Below the pieces are notes generated by a model. It was not told the origin of the DNA. It saw only the letters and a program-made list of their open reading frames with translations, and searched no databases. Shown piece after piece: positions 10,225 through 22,617 of a stretch of DNA of 64,000 bases. Each line of letters opens with the position of its first letter. The stretch's first letter is position 1. Location of the stretch: positions 350,955,582-351,019,581 of the forward strand of contig JBAIZL010000002.1 of the NCBI GenBank assembly GCA_036971475.1, in the 5' to 3' direction. The stretch is from Prosapia bicincta. Its lineage: Eukaryota > Arthropoda > Insecta > Hemiptera > Cercopidae. A program made the position numbers and the translations under genes.

Positions 10225-11714
10225 CACTACCTTCATATCTCCTTTTCAGAATTCTTCCATCGCTCAGGGTTACAAGTAATATTACAGCTGTTGTGTAAGT
10301 CATAACGCTTAGTTTTATCTGATACAAATTAAATATATGCTACATTATGGAAGTACTATTTTAAAATTATTTCAACCTATCCTCTAAATAACCTGTAAAT
10401 ACAAACACAGTTTGTCTTGTGGGGGTTTACCACATATAACGAACTGCTAGAGTTAACTAATTCCCTTATAAATGCCTTGTTGGGTTTTAAGAATATCTGC
10501 AGTGTAATGTGTTAAACTTCTGTGCACCTCTTTCTATAAAGGTGAATAGATGGGTTTTCCCCATCCTAAAATGTCAGATACATCGAGAGAGGTTTTCACT
10601 ACATTAGTAGTTATTCTTCTTAGAATGTTACTTTTCATCACCCGAGTAGTCTATAGTTTTATTTAAAATGGTTCCTGTAGTGGTTGCGAAGATTTTTTGA
10701 TTTACATAAGCAAGGCCTTTGATCTCTGCAAAGAGTATAAAATTAACAACTTGGAGAAAGCCAAGACTATTAACATGTACAAGACAAAATTCATTCATAT
10801 GTTAACGGCAGCTTCGTAACAAAATCCGTTAAGGTAAGATAGTTTGAACTAAATAACTTTTCCCATTTACACTTTTGAATTACTCTTGATACATAAGTTT
10901 TTTTGTAAAAAATCTTACGTATTCATAAAACTTTTATCTGTTATTTTCTTTTTTTTAATCTCTTCATGTCTAGTTGAATTAATTTTTTTTACATTTTACT
11001 AACTGGTCTTTATAACTATAATTTTCCTGTTCCTTTAGTTTCATTTATTAAATTTCATGTGAACTTTCATTTGCCACCATAATTCTTGTGTCTCTTCTGT
11101 AACACTACTTAACACGGAAAGGTTGACTTCAGGAATTCCCTAACCTCTTTCTCTTGGCAACAGCTTTATCAAGCTAACACCACTTTTATCAGCAACCAGA
11201 GGACATGCTTTGACTTGATAAAACACATTTGCGTTCCCAAATGAAAACTTTTGTCCAATTTATTAATTTTACCTTATATTCTTACCAGATTGCAAATGGT
11301 TGCAAGGAAATCCTAGCAGATTGGGCATCATCTGGCACCTAATAACTTAGTTTTTTGTATTGTTTTGATAAAGTTTTGATAAAGGAAATAAAGAACTGTG
11401 TTTTATAATTGAAACAAAATTATACCTAATTATTAGATGGTGTGCAATAGAAAATTGGGTCAGCATTAATCGAATTTTAAACATAACCTATTCACTAAGA
11501 GGTTTAACTCAATATTTCACTAGTGTAGGGTTTGTTGTGTTATGTTTGCTTAGACACTACCCTTTGTTTATGAAATTGATACTGATTATAGTAAATATTT
11601 TCATACTACTGTAACTACTTTCTTGTTAAATTTTATGCAACTATGTCTTTAAGAAATTAATTATTTGACTAAAACTAATTTTGCTTGTTGTAATTGTCTA
11701 GAATTTACTGATTA
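10225..11714. other. AT-rich stretch, nothing recognised
   Basis: No convincing frame, repeat or RNA gene. Short segments near 10480-10600 and 11090-11200 are less AT-rich but carry no motif. Confidence 0.5.
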
Positions 11715-11891
11715 AATTATAATTAAATGATACTTAGCCAAGTGAATACGTAAGGGCTTACTTGCTGGTGCGTTTCAAAACAATCGTTCCTCTTAAGGAG
11801 AGGCTGTGCTTCGTAAAAGGAACTATTGTTTCGAAATGCGTCATTAATTAAGGTCTTACGTATTCACTTAGATACGTATCATTTAATTATA
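11715..11891. mobile_element. Fold-back MITE, family F
   Basis: Long terminal inverted repeats of about 75 bp begin TATAATTAAATGATAC and contain AAGTGAATACGTAAG and TTTCRAAACAATMGTTCCT, around a short centre. The core TTACTTGCTGGYGCGTTTC also occurs in the fold-back elements at 57245-57390 and 60139-60800, defining a family without coding capacity. Confidence 0.8.
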
Positions 11892-11903
11892 GTAAAACTA
11901 ATT

Positions 11904-12657
11904 CATAGCTACAAGGTAAATTACCTATATGTGTTCTTGTTGGTGTTACAAAATATTTATGTGTTTAATTCAAGTGTTTGAAATTGTTACCATGTTCATT
12001 TAGCAGTTGTTGTATGGAAAGTAATCATTCATAGCTACAAGGTAAATTAAATATATTTATTCTTGTTGGTGTTACAAAATATTTATGTGTTTAATTCAAG
12101 TGTTTGAAATTGTTACCATGTTCATTTAGCAGTTGTTGTATGGAAAGTAATCATTCATAGCTACAAGGTAATTTAAATATATTTATTCTTGTTGGTGTTA
12201 CAAAATATTTATGTGTTTAATTCAAGTGTTTGAAATTGTTACCATGTTCATTTAGCAGTTGTTGTATGGAAAGTAATCATTCATAGCTACAAGGTAAATT
12301 AAATATATTTATTCTTGTTGGTGTTACAAAATATTTATGTGTTTAATTCAAGTGTTTGAAATTGTTACCATGTTCATTTAGCAGTTGTTGTATGGAAAGT
12401 AATCATTCATAGCTACAAGGTAAATTAAATATATTTATTCTTGTTGGTGTTACAAAATATTTATGTGTTTAATTCAAGTGTTTGAAATTGTTACCATGTT
12501 CATTTAGCAGTTGTTGTTTGGAAAGTAATCATTCATAGCTACAAGGTAAATTAAATATATTTATTCTTGTTGGTGTTACAAAATATTTATGTGTTTAATT
12601 CAAGTGTTTGAAATTGTTACCATGTTCATTTAGCAGTTGTTGTATGGAAAGTAATCT
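11904..12657. repeat. 126-bp tandem repeat, six copies
   Basis: Units start with CATAGCTACAAGGTAAATTA at 11904, 12030, 12156, 12282, 12408 and 12534. Copies 2-6 are almost identical (single-base differences), while copy 1 is more diverged, so the array expanded recently. Each unit contains TTCTTGTTGGTGTTACAAAA. No coding frame. Confidence 0.95.
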
Positions 12658-13267
12658 TGCATATTTAATTTAAGTAAACAATATACAAAATTATAATTGT
12701 TACATTTGAAATTATAAAATTAATTATTTTTAAGAAACTATGTTAAATTTATTGCATACAGATTAAGAAAAGGTTTGATCCAAAGTAAATTATTTTGTGG
12801 TTAATCACAGAACTGTATTTCTGTCATGATCAAGTCATGACTTTAAGTAACGAGCTCGGTGCTTCTTTCTCCCACTTTTTTCATTTCTCTTTATTTCTCA
12901 TTTTAATACTAAAACTGAGTGTTTATTTCTCTTTCACTTCTAACACTAGCAAATTTTAGATGTCATTGAAAACGAACCATTTAACCTGATCAATGCACTC
13001 TATTGGGAAGAATTTTAATTTTGTCTTCTTTTAATTTTGTAATACAAATGTTAACCAGTAGAAATTAAACTGTTATTTTTCCATTATTCTTGTTCTAGGC
13101 TATATTGTTTATAGATAAATATTTGTTGGATTTGATTCGAATGATCTTATTTAGTAATTTTATACTCACAAAAAGGTTCTTTGTCCTTGAACCCAATGTG
13201 CAATTAGTTTTTAATGTTATTGTTTATTAGGTATTTTTAATATATCAGTATTTAGTATATTTTTTAT
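12658..13267. other. AT-rich stretch, nothing recognised
   Basis: Plain AT-rich sequence between the tandem array and the TIR transposon. Confidence 0.5.
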
Positions 13268-14923
13268 AATTGAAGGGCCAGAGGGGAAAAGGGGCCAAGT
13301 CAGTATTATGAAACTTTTCAGGAGAGCACTTTTAAGATTAATGTTTTACACACCACATTAGTAGAAATTTTTAAAAATGGTTAAAATACTTATAAATATG
13401 CATTAGTTAATTTTTAAACAAAATATATTTAAAAAAAACTGTTTCCCCCTCATTTTATCAACTTTGTTAACATTTTCATTAGTTGCTACCAAAAAGAAGA
13501 GGGAAAAAGGGTCTTTTACATGACATTTAAGCATAGTTTCCTATGGTGAGTTTGAAAAGAAAAGAAATATTAAAAGCACAATCTTGTTGAAATCAATATA
13601 TTAATATTATTGTTATAAACCTATTTACAATATTTATTCTTCATAATTCTATGGGGTACTAATGTATCCGTTCTAGGATACCCAAAGGAAATATTGTAAC
13701 ATGTATTGAAAATATTTCTGTATGAGTCAATAGAAAACTGAACATTTGGGTTAGCTACTTTAAAAAGCTTAAACATTTTTGATACATTAAGATCATCTGG
13801 TAGATATTTTTTTTTTTAGAGTCCTTAAGACAATAATGAGCTCCATGGCCGTTGAATGATTCTATATGCTCTTTTATGGGCCGAACTTTTTCTTCAGATA
13901 GCTTATGGTTTCGGCTCAAATGTTTGCCGTCTTTAGGGGACATGCCACTCAATTTTAATGAGTTTATCAAGTACTCTAATTTTTTCTTTGAAACCCCATG
14001 AATTGCAGAGAAAGCTTTTCTGCAAACATCAAATTCAGTAGCCACTCCTTCTAATATACCTCTAACTTTATATTTACACGATACATCCTTTAACTTGGCA
14101 TTTTCAATTCCAACCCTAGGCCTACGTTTTTGGACTGGTAAGATAGAAATCAAGCCACATAAGTAAGAGTTCTGTTCATTTGTGTTCTCCAACAAGTTAA
14201 ATCGGTTAATTATACTATCCCTCACCTCAAAAGGTATTTCATCAAAGCATTTTTTCTTGCATTTGCAATCGGATCCTTGTTGGTGACTCTGCACTCTGAT
14301 TTTCTTCGCTACATCTCGCATTCTTCCAAATTCTTTTCTTCGAAAATTTTACCCAACTTTAATTTAAGAAAAAATAATGTTTTTAGGCAAAAAAATATCA
14401 ATGAAAATAGCCTTTTTACATGTTTTGGAATGTTTCATGCAATTATAGGCCCTGTTTAGAAATGTAAACAATTACCCAAGCTATACACAGACACTCAGAC
14501 ATGTACAGCATTGTCAAAACAGCTGCTGTATATTGTTCACAAAACACCAACAAATGTAATTGAAACTAGTCAAATAAATGTATGAATGTTAAATAATGTT
14601 AAATAATGTTAACTAATATTTATATTGTATTTTAAGAAGGCACTGTAGTCTTAAAACGAGTTTTTACCTCGTGCTGTACGGTTTTAAACGCGCGTTTAGT
14701 CACTGACAAGACCCTTTCTTCCCCACGACGCTCGGAACTTGACTTCTTCTTCCCACTAGGGCATTATTTTCAATCTATTATTTAATAGTGACTAGACCCT
14801 TATTTTCCACAAAACTTTATATGAATGTGAAGTGTTCAGCCAGGTCTACCACAATCCAACAAAAAATGCCTTTGTGAAAAAAAGTGACTTGGCCCCCTTT
14901 TCCCTTCAGCCCTTCAATTGTTT
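13268..14923 (-). mobile_element. TIR DNA transposon of uncertain superfamily, about 1.65 kb
   Basis: The left end reads AATTGAAGGGCCAGAGGGGA, then AAAGGGGCCAAGTCA. The right end is its inverse (TGACTTGGCCCCCTTTTCCC, then TTCAGCCCTTCAATT). Terminal inverted repeats are about 35 bp. Related subterminal motifs recur inside: GAGGGAAAAAGGGTC at 13499, AAGACCCTTTCTTCCCC near 14709, and GTGACTAGACCCTTATTTTC near 14789. Multiple internal repeats of the terminal motif suggest transposase binding sites. The only coding content is a minus-strand gene of a widespread insect family. The target duplication is unclear because the ends are themselves palindromic (AATT or TTG possible). Confidence 0.7.
13619..14321 (-). 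pseudogene. Decayed transposon-encoded protein, insect-wide uncharacterised family
   Basis: The open frame 14321-13755 gives 188 residues. Its N-terminus is Lys/Arg-rich, then a Cys cluster CKCKKKC, a block VCRKAFSAIHGVSKKKLEYL, then IKEHIESFNGHGAHYCLKDS. This order resembles uncharacterised insect proteins with a Cys-rich start, CRKFFL-like, HINSF-ESHYCR and KMYxxY blocks. A run of ten A residues on the coding strand marks a frameshift: the next frame continues with YLPDDLNVSKMFKLFK and YRNIFNTCYNISFGYPRTD, ending near 13619. The upstream frame is open to about 14347, so a start above 14321 is possible. The gene lies inside an inverted-repeat element, so it is probably (part of) a transposase. 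Catalytic residues are not identifiable by eye. Confidence 0.55.
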
Positions 14924-15118
14924 AAATTTTGTTCATTCTTATTGCATAGTTTACTATTGCATTGTGTATGTTTTGAATTTTTAATGCACAATGTAGTTAG
15001 CAATTTGTTAGTTTATAATATCTTTCCCTTCTAAACCAAGTTAGTAAAATGGTTATAATTTTTTTTCACGTATTGTAAGTTAAACATAATTATGTAAAAC
15101 TTATATACTACTACTATT
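14924..15118. other. AT-rich spacer
   Basis: Nothing recognised. Confidence 0.5.
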
Positions 15119-15210
15119 AGTATCACTTGGCAAAAAACCACTACTTACTGATATTTTGCAGCAGGCGAATTTCACACTAGGTCAGTGCATTGTTCAAAGC
15201 TGAGAGTCGC
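15119..15210 (+). repeat. Dispersed 90-bp repeat, copy 1
   Basis: Reads TATCACTTGGCAAAAAACCA, then CTACTTACTGATATTTTGCAG, and ends CAGTGCATTGTTCAAAGCTG. Copies lie at 34905-35000 and 41137-41222 in the same orientation with about 80-90% identity by eye. The TACTGAT-T-rich-CAG core looks like a branch point plus 3' splice site. Confidence 0.7.
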
Positions 15211-15361
15211 CTATAAGACTTATTTATTTATACTGTTTTATAATTTCCCGACGTTAGGAAAATTTATTTTAAGTCTAATACAGAAAAGATTTTTTAAAAT
15301 AATGTAGGTGTAATACTTCTTACAGTAAAAATTTGCTAATACAAACCGAATCCAAGAAATA

Positions 15362-17715
15362 ATATAGGTTTGAGTTAGAGGACATATACAGTATATAAAT
15401 TATCTGATGTACCCATACATTGCAAATTATTGTACTTTAAGATGTGTACAATGTGAAATAAGAAGCAAATTAGTTCCTTATCACAGTTTCCAGTTTCATT
15501 TTACTTGAAACAAAAAAATAATTTCTAATAGCACTGGTCATATCTACAAGCTTAACAAAACATCTGAGGTTTTTTTCCTTCAGTTTCTTCAATATTATAA
15601 TGTTTTTGTGTTTTATTGTTTACTATTTATTCCATAGACAATGTCACCAGTTTGATTTCCATCTATACTTTGAGTTATTTCATCTTCGGATTGCATAATA
15701 TATCCAATTTCGTAAACATCCATTTATCATCTTTTAAATATTTCTTATTCTTACATCGGGGTGTTCATCACTTTCTACAATTTTTTTGCACCACTTCTTT
15801 AATTTGCTTGGAGTACTATGTAGGCCTATTGTCTTTTTTTATGAATTTTTTAATCATTAGCTTTTTCTATATTTAGGTTGTGTTTCATTGTCTCCCATAA
15901 TGATACTGTTTTGTCTTTATAGAATTGCCACGGTTCCAGTTCATATCCCAAAGAATCTTTTCCTGATCTTCTTGATACATTTAAACACTTTTAAGGTTTA
16001 CAATTCAAGTTTAGAACTTCTCTACTTTACTACACCTTATAGATTCCTGAACCCAAACAATGATTCCCTAATCACCTTAAATTTTTTATTTTGAAACAAA
16101 GTATAAAATAGTTCAACAGCAGATCGTAACTGTACTCATTCAGTCTCAGTTAGTTTTTACAAATTTACAAAATTTAAAGTTCAGATGGTCATAAACTGAT
16201 GTAAAAGTGATCAATTAAGTTTCACCGAATGTAATGGACTGCAAAATTCAAGAGTTTAATTTTAAAGTTAACATCACTAATCAAAGAAAAATATATGTTT
16301 TTTTCATACCTAAGTAGGTCGATTTACTGATTCCTTCACACAAAGCACTGTGAACGAAAACACCTTTGACTATATATTTAAATACTTTGTATCCTGTTCT
16401 GTAGTAAATAACTCAGTTCACAGCAAACAATTCTGAACACAGTAATCCTTGATACTAACAAATTAGAGTCAAAGCAGATGAAACACCAGGGAATAAACTG
16501 TTTAAACGACTGATTAACTCATATCCTTTCATTAGAATATTACTAAAGAAAAATGCATTGGTAACACATATGAATTTCCAAAAGTCTGAAATTGTACAAG
16601 TTTGCCACTCTTGCAGCCCCGACCACATTATGGTAGATCTGAATAAATAAAGTCTGAATTAGTGAGGTTTTATTGCTCCTATCCCTCCCAGACCCTCCTT
16701 AGATACTTTCTATCCCAATCCATAACTTTAGCTTAGCTATCTGCTTCAGTCTCTCATTTTTGAACTCATTCCTAAGATTTTTTTATTTATTTTTTTTTCA
16801 TTCAGTCAAGGCTTTTTATTTGTTTCTTCTGTCCAGTTTTTGATTAATAAATTTCACCTAAATTGTTGAAAGATGTCTATAGGTGGTAAAAATACAATTT
16901 ATAAGAGAAAATACAAAATAATTTGCTCTTGATGAATTAGTTTTTCAACTTTATAAAATACAAGGAAACTTTATCCGTATTTAATTACTTAATCCATTTA
17001 ATTGTATCCCGAATATTTCTCCTGAATGAATTGTCTTTTTTTTATTTAAAAAAACCTTTTAGCAGCGCTAAGGAAGCCATTGGGTTTCAAAAATTATGAC
17101 ATCATATTATCACCTGAAAAGCATTGAAATTATTTTGTTTTCTGAAAACTGTCTTTTTTCATTAGATTAAATAAAAAAATTGTAAACATAAATTTCAGGA
17201 CCGGTACAAGGTATACCCCAATTTCCGCCGCAACGAACGTGTTAATTAAAAAAATTAACATTTTTTTGTCTGTCTGGATCTCTAATTAATATCTAGTACA
17301 TTTGTTTAGAATAAATTTTATTAAAATATAAACACAATGGCGTACAATTGTGATGTGTGTTTTTACTTAGCATTAATTCTCTTTTCTAACTATTTCTGTC
17401 ACTTTTGCTTCGTGTGTTCACTCTGCTTATGCCCAGTTCACCATGGTAAATTCTCATAACACTTTAGAATTTTCAATCTGATATATGGGAACTGCATAAA
17501 TTAAACTAAGAAAACACAAATTTCACTAGGATTAAAACTTTCAAGATCCCCCGCATCATTTTGTTAAACTCACTAATTTTAAAATGATTTAGTATTATCT
17601 AATAGAACCATAGATACTTTTATTTCACACTGTAACATATTACGCTTAAAACCTTATCTGCCATACTTTTCTGTACAATATACAAATCCAATAGTACATT
17701 CTTCATTTTCATTGT
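15362..17715 (+). repeat. Left arm of a giant inverted duplication
   Basis: Sequence from GGTTTGAGTTAGAGGACATA at 15362 to CCAATAGTACATTCTTCATT near 17690 reappears as reverse complement over 22618-26200. Landmarks match in reverse order: TTAAGATGTGTACAATGTGA (15439), TTCACAGCAAACAATTCTGA (16416), CACCAGGGAATAAACTG (16484), TTCTCCTGAATGAATTG (17017). The arm has a private insertion of about 190 bp (17048-17240). At 16095-16240 it holds the deleted remnant of a PLE 3' end that is longer in the right arm. The frames 15616-15876 and 15888-16094 are AT-rich and also present in the right arm; I do not call them genes. Confidence 0.9.
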
Positions 17716-17979
17716 AGTACCATCTATCTATTTTTACGAAACTTTCTATTCTTTAATTCATCAATAAACTCATTTACCATACCTAACATAACCTAGGAAT
17801 GATACAGCTTCATTTCTATTTTTATTCTCGAAAATCATAACTGTTTTGATCATTTCTCCTCAATGTTTTCAGAACCATAGAAAGAAATTTATATATTAAG
17901 CACATTGCTTTCTAGAGACCTTTTTCTAAATACTATAATTTTTTATTTATTATAAACTGTCTTTCTTTTTAAAAAATTT

Positions 17980-18181
17980 AAAGTTATACAGAATACTCAC
18001 AAATCATTCATTTATTGACTCACAAGCTTTTCAATGACAAACGCATCATCATCAGTGAGTGTTGCTACACAAACTCTAACTTACAACAAGTTGTAGTAGA
18101 AAACTGATGATGATGACATTGTCATTGAAACGCGTATGAGTCAATAAATGATTATTTTGTGTGAGTTTTGTGTATAACTTT
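17980..18181. mobile_element. Fold-back MITE, family A, with hammerhead-like cores
   Basis: Inverted arms of about 75-80 bp start AAGTTATACAGAATACTCAC on the left, with TTTATTGACTCAYA and TTTCAATGACAA inside. Both arms hold the same element on opposite strands: CTGATGA, a short self-complementary segment, then GAAA (18104-18130 plus strand, 18028-18055 minus strand). No coding capacity. Confidence 0.8.
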
Positions 18182-18719
18182 TATATGTTATAACATAACC
18201 TCACAAGCTAAGCTCAAAGAATAGTCATATGTCTTTCTTTACTTATAAGTTTCCTTTATGTTTAAAAAGGATTTGTTCTCAAACATTAGTTTGTGCATTA
18301 TTCTTTGGGATATTGAGTTGATGTCAATTGGTGCCATTCTCTGATATTCCTTTACCTCAAGATCCATCTACAACCTAACATATTTATCCCTATGTCTAGT
18401 TATGTACATTGTGACTGCCTAAAGTGGCTTTCATCCTACAAATTAACCTTTGGCTTACCACTAAATTAGACTGATCTTAATTCCAAACAAACAAGATCTA
18501 AAATTATCATCCAAAATTTTCCTTTATCCAACACTATATTTTCTAAGAATACACATTTAGAGGTAGTCAGACTCAAATATCTCTCAATAAAAAATGATGT
18601 TATGACTTATTAAAGGTTGATCTAGATTTTTCTCCAGTGAGATCAAAGATGGAAATTTTCTTTATAAGAAAGCTAAAGTTATTTATTCTTAAAAATTTTA
18701 AAATAAAATTTAGCATTAC

Positions 18720-18930
18720 AAAAATAATATTGGCTAAAACCCCATAACCAGATACAAAATAGATCATCAGAAGGTCCGATTACAAAATTACAATCTAGAA
18801 TACGATACTTTACTTAGAATAATTGTATTCTAGACAGTAATTTTGTAATAGGATTCTCTGATGACGACATATATGTGATCGAAATATATGAGGGATTAGC
18901 CTTAGGTAACTTTTGATGTACCATTGTGAT
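18720..18930. mobile_element. Fold-back MITE, family C
   Basis: Arms 18764-18810 and 18818-18872 share TTACAAAATTAC and TCTAGAATAC in opposite orientation. The right arm contains CTGATGACGACATATATGTG, then ATCGAAA (18858-18884). A related half copy lies near 53325-53425 (TTATTACAAAATTACAATAT). Confidence 0.65.
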
Positions 18931-19370
18931 TTTGATATTGTATAAAATTTACCATATTTTCATTAAGTATCAAACTTTTAAATGACAATAAATATTTATA
19001 GTTTGGGAAACAGTGTTTTTCAATATGAACTAAAATTATTTCAATCCAAATTATTCTACAAAATATCAATTTTTTGTTCTGTTGATATTACAAATAAATT
19101 GATGACATTCTCATCTTGCTGTTTTTTTTTTGCCAATAATGTTAGTAATATATTATATTATACCATTGTGTTCTTGATATTTTCATCAAGCTTAGCATAT
19201 TTTCATTATGTAGCAGATATTTAAATGACAATTAAATATTTATAGTTTAGAAAATGAGTTTTATTTTTCAATATGAGCTAAAATTATTTCAATCCAAATT
19301 ATTCTACAAAATATCAATATTTCTTGTTTTGATTTTTCAAATAAATTAATTACATTCTCCCTAATATTAT
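18919..19370. repeat. Tandem duplication, unit about 235 bp
   Basis: Two adjacent copies (about 18919-19158 and 19159-19370) share TTATTTCAATCCAAATTATT and CTACAAAATATCAAT in the same order. They are diverged by roughly 10-15%. Confidence 0.8.
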
Positions 19371-19770
19371 GAATTACAGCAAGACCTTTAAATAGAACTG
19401 CCATTCATCCTCGATCTCGACATGTTTTGGGTCTTCTCATTGGACAATAACTCTTACAGTTGCTGAACTATAAAAAGAGTTGTTTACAGTGTTAACAATT
19501 CCTTTAAAATAGGATAGTATGTTTCATGCCCTATGCTTACCTTGAATTGCACTTTATATTCTTATACTCTAGATACAACTTTATAATGCACAGTATTTTG
19601 TTAAAAAGTTCTACTTTTTGATGTTTCAACTCTTAACAAAGAAGGGTATTGTATTGTTATAGGATTTAGTTATTTTTTATAAAGTTCTATTACTTGTCAA
19701 AGTTTGTGGGGACCAACGTCGACTATGAGAAATATTATTCATCATGTTTACACTCACAGAGATTATTTTT

Positions 19771-19949
19771 TAAATAAATGCGGTAGATTTGTGAGTCAGG
19801 TACAACTATTTATTTAAACCGGCCACGTTTCATTAATGGCTACGTATTTGTCATTAATACATTGTGTATTGTAGCCCTGGTGACGATAATGTGGCCTGTT
19901 TAAATAAATAATTGTACCTGACTCTTAAATTAACCAGATTTATTTAAGC
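19771..19949. mobile_element. Fold-back MITE, family G
   Basis: Inverted arms contain GAGTCAGGTACAAYTATTTA, then TTTAAACMGGCCACRTT; the two arms meet around 19850. Non-coding, about 180 bp. Confidence 0.8.
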
Positions 19950-21828
19950 AATAACACAAATACTGCTACCAATCTTCCTTGACAGCTCCAGAAGATGTAC
20001 TTGTTTCAATCAGTTTATGTAACTTCTCTAAACAATCTATTTTGCTTTGAACCTTATGGTGATCTCTTGAACTTTAGTGTTCATTGCGTTCGGTGAAACT
20101 TGATTAATCACTTTTACCAAAAGCAAAACGTTTTTCACCACAATACCATGATGATTATATTAAAATATGTTTATCAAATAGCATAAATGAAATTCCAATT
20201 TATTTTTAAAATATACAAAATTATTGTACTTGAAATTTTTTTTTCCAATTATTGACAATTTTAAAATGTATCGTATACGGTAAAATTTAAATATAATTTA
20301 ATTTATTGTAATATTTCTAGAATAATATTTAATAACATATTATAAATGTAATAATAATAATAACATGTTTAATATATTTATACATCAATCATTTGTTGTA
20401 TTTATTTAAAATAATTTTTAATTTCCATCTTTTAATAAATATTGTCTCATCAATGAAATTTCAATTATATAATTTAATTTATTTTTAATGAATTAACTGT
20501 ATCCCATTTCATATATATCATAATAAAAGTCTGATTGAGCAACGCACGCAAAACATCTCATTGTTTGGTTGTTAATTATTTTTATTTTAATATGTAGTAC
20601 AGAATTTAATATTTTACCATCGATTGTTCTATTATTCTAGTTTTTCAATATTGCATTATTTTATCTATAATCAGTACAGTAAACACAAACAGAAATTTAA
20701 ATGTCACTTTGCTACCAGTTAAACTTATATTTTTTATGATGAATCTGTAAAAAATAAAATTCTTTTTTGTTATGTCTTATTAAAATAGAATACAGTTTTC
20801 ACTGTCTCTGCTCACTTTATTTTGTTTACCCTTGTTGGTTGTGTTTATAAATTTGATATACTCTTCAGTTGTTCATGTTGGTTGTGTGGATTAATATTCT
20901 TCTTTATTATATGCATCAATTTAATACAAGTGTATTTGTATTATAGTAGCCCCTGTATAACAATTTGATACAAGACTGATATGCTTGTAATTCTAATCTA
21001 AGGAGCATATGAATTTAATACAAGGCTGACATCCTAGATGGTCATGAAGGATTTGTACACAACTTGGCAGAGTGTATTGATTTAATATTTAGCCTCACAT
21101 TCTTGTTATAAGCGTATCAGTTGGATTCGCTTAAATCCTCCCTATTTGTAATAATAGCAATTTGCTAATATTTTTTATTAGGAATACACTGTGGTTAAAT
21201 ATTATTATTAAATTTGTCTTTGTATGTTACTCCTCTGAGGATGGTTACTTTTTACCAGAAATATGCATGAGGATAAAATAAAAAGTATCGTGGTTACCAG
21301 GGTTTTGAGTATTTATAATTACTTTGGTAAAGGTTTCCTCTACCTTCTGTTTCTTATTGCATCCAGCAGGGACTATAACTGTTACTCACTAAGTTTATAA
21401 TGTTACAGGATCTTAATATGGGTAGAATAATCTCATGTAGAGGCTAATTTAGCTTTAGATGGTGATTTTCTTGGTCTAGCACATGGTACGAATCCATATA
21501 ACGGGTATGATAACAAACCAAACAAATTTAAAGTGATAAAAACATCAAGGCTACTTTTCAAAGTTGCATGATTCAAAGCTTTCTCAAAAAAGTGATATTC
21601 TTTCAAATAGTCATCACAAGAAGCTTTAGTTTATGTCAAATGAAAGAAAAAGTCCATATTTCATTTTTCCAATCCACAATCCAGACTTCAATTTTAAAAT
21701 ATATTTAACAGTTTTTGCAAAAATGGAAAAAACCGATAAGTATTCTAGTTTTAGCTAGATACCACGAACTTCTACCTAGTAGTTCAGCATGAATCCGCGA
21801 GGTGACAGCACCTGACAGTAACTCGAAA
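19950..21828. other. AT-rich stretch with one PLE end scrap
   Basis: Bases about 20085-20120 (CATTGCGTTCGGTGAAACTT) repeat the extreme 3' end of PLE subfamily 1. Otherwise it is very AT-rich sequence with short degenerate direct repeats near 20930-21080 and no gene. Confidence 0.45.
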
Positions 21829-22101
21829 GCAGGATTTTTCCTGGTAAGGTTTCTTCTTGCCAGGTTTTTTCATCCTGCTCTTAGCGTGACACTTACCGTA
21901 CTGTTTCATTTCACTATTTCCTGATTCTCCATCAGCTTGATATTGGTACATGGGCAATCAATCCCATTTCCTTCACTCTAGGTAGGGTGCACTTTTCTTT
22001 CCTAACCCTATGCGCAAGTGAGAAGGAGGTAGCTCGCTAGAAGTTGGCTGCCACGAAGGCTGGGTGGGTTTTGGGGCCCAGACGAGAGTAATAAAAAAAG
22101 C
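21829..22101 (+). mobile_element. Jockey-type 3' tail, diverged copy
   Basis: Matches 3689-3957 from AGGATTTTTCCTGGTAAGG to GGCTGGGTGGGTTTTGGGGC followed by an A-run, with small indels and about 10% divergence. Only the tail is present, so it is a heavily 5'-truncated insertion. Confidence 0.7.
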
Positions 22102-22617
22102 AATAATTTAACTTTACAAAAATGTAAATAACTCAAGAACTAGACAAATTTTTGAAAAACCATTGGTGCCCCATCATTCTACATTAAATGCAGCTACAAT
22201 CTACATATATAACATAAAATCCGAAGGCGTCCCCCTCCTCATTTCTCAAAAGTCGAAAATTACTCGTTTACTGTTCAAGATGTATTTAAAACTAAAAACA
22301 GTGGATGAAAATATAATATGTTAACATTAGCTAAGCCTAATTTAGTATTTTATTAACAAAATAATATCTGAACTTATAGTAGTTGATCGAGAAAAGTGTG
22401 ACAATAAAAGTTCTTGATTGCACGTTATTTATTGAAGTGCACTCGGATATATAATATTTTTTTGTATATTGTTTGAAATGTTCGAAAATAATTTTAGATC
22501 TTTTTAGGTTGAGTGTTGCCTAGCAACCAAAATTAGGAATGAATTTAATGAAATGTCTTAAGATAGAAAACGATATTTTATGCTATTTTGGTACCTAAAA
22601 ATTACATGTTGGAAAAA
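22102..22617. other. AT-rich stretch, nothing recognised
   Basis: Spacer sequence between the jockey tail and the right arm; no signal seen. Confidence 0.5.

Noticed and set aside
13268..14923. Placing the element in a named transposon superfamily
   Set aside because: No catalytic triad or diagnostic terminal sequence could be identified by eye.
15616..16094. Two AT-rich frames as conserved genes because they recur at 25335-25794
   Set aside because: They recur only because the whole segment is duplicated; composition is that of chance translation of AT-rich DNA.
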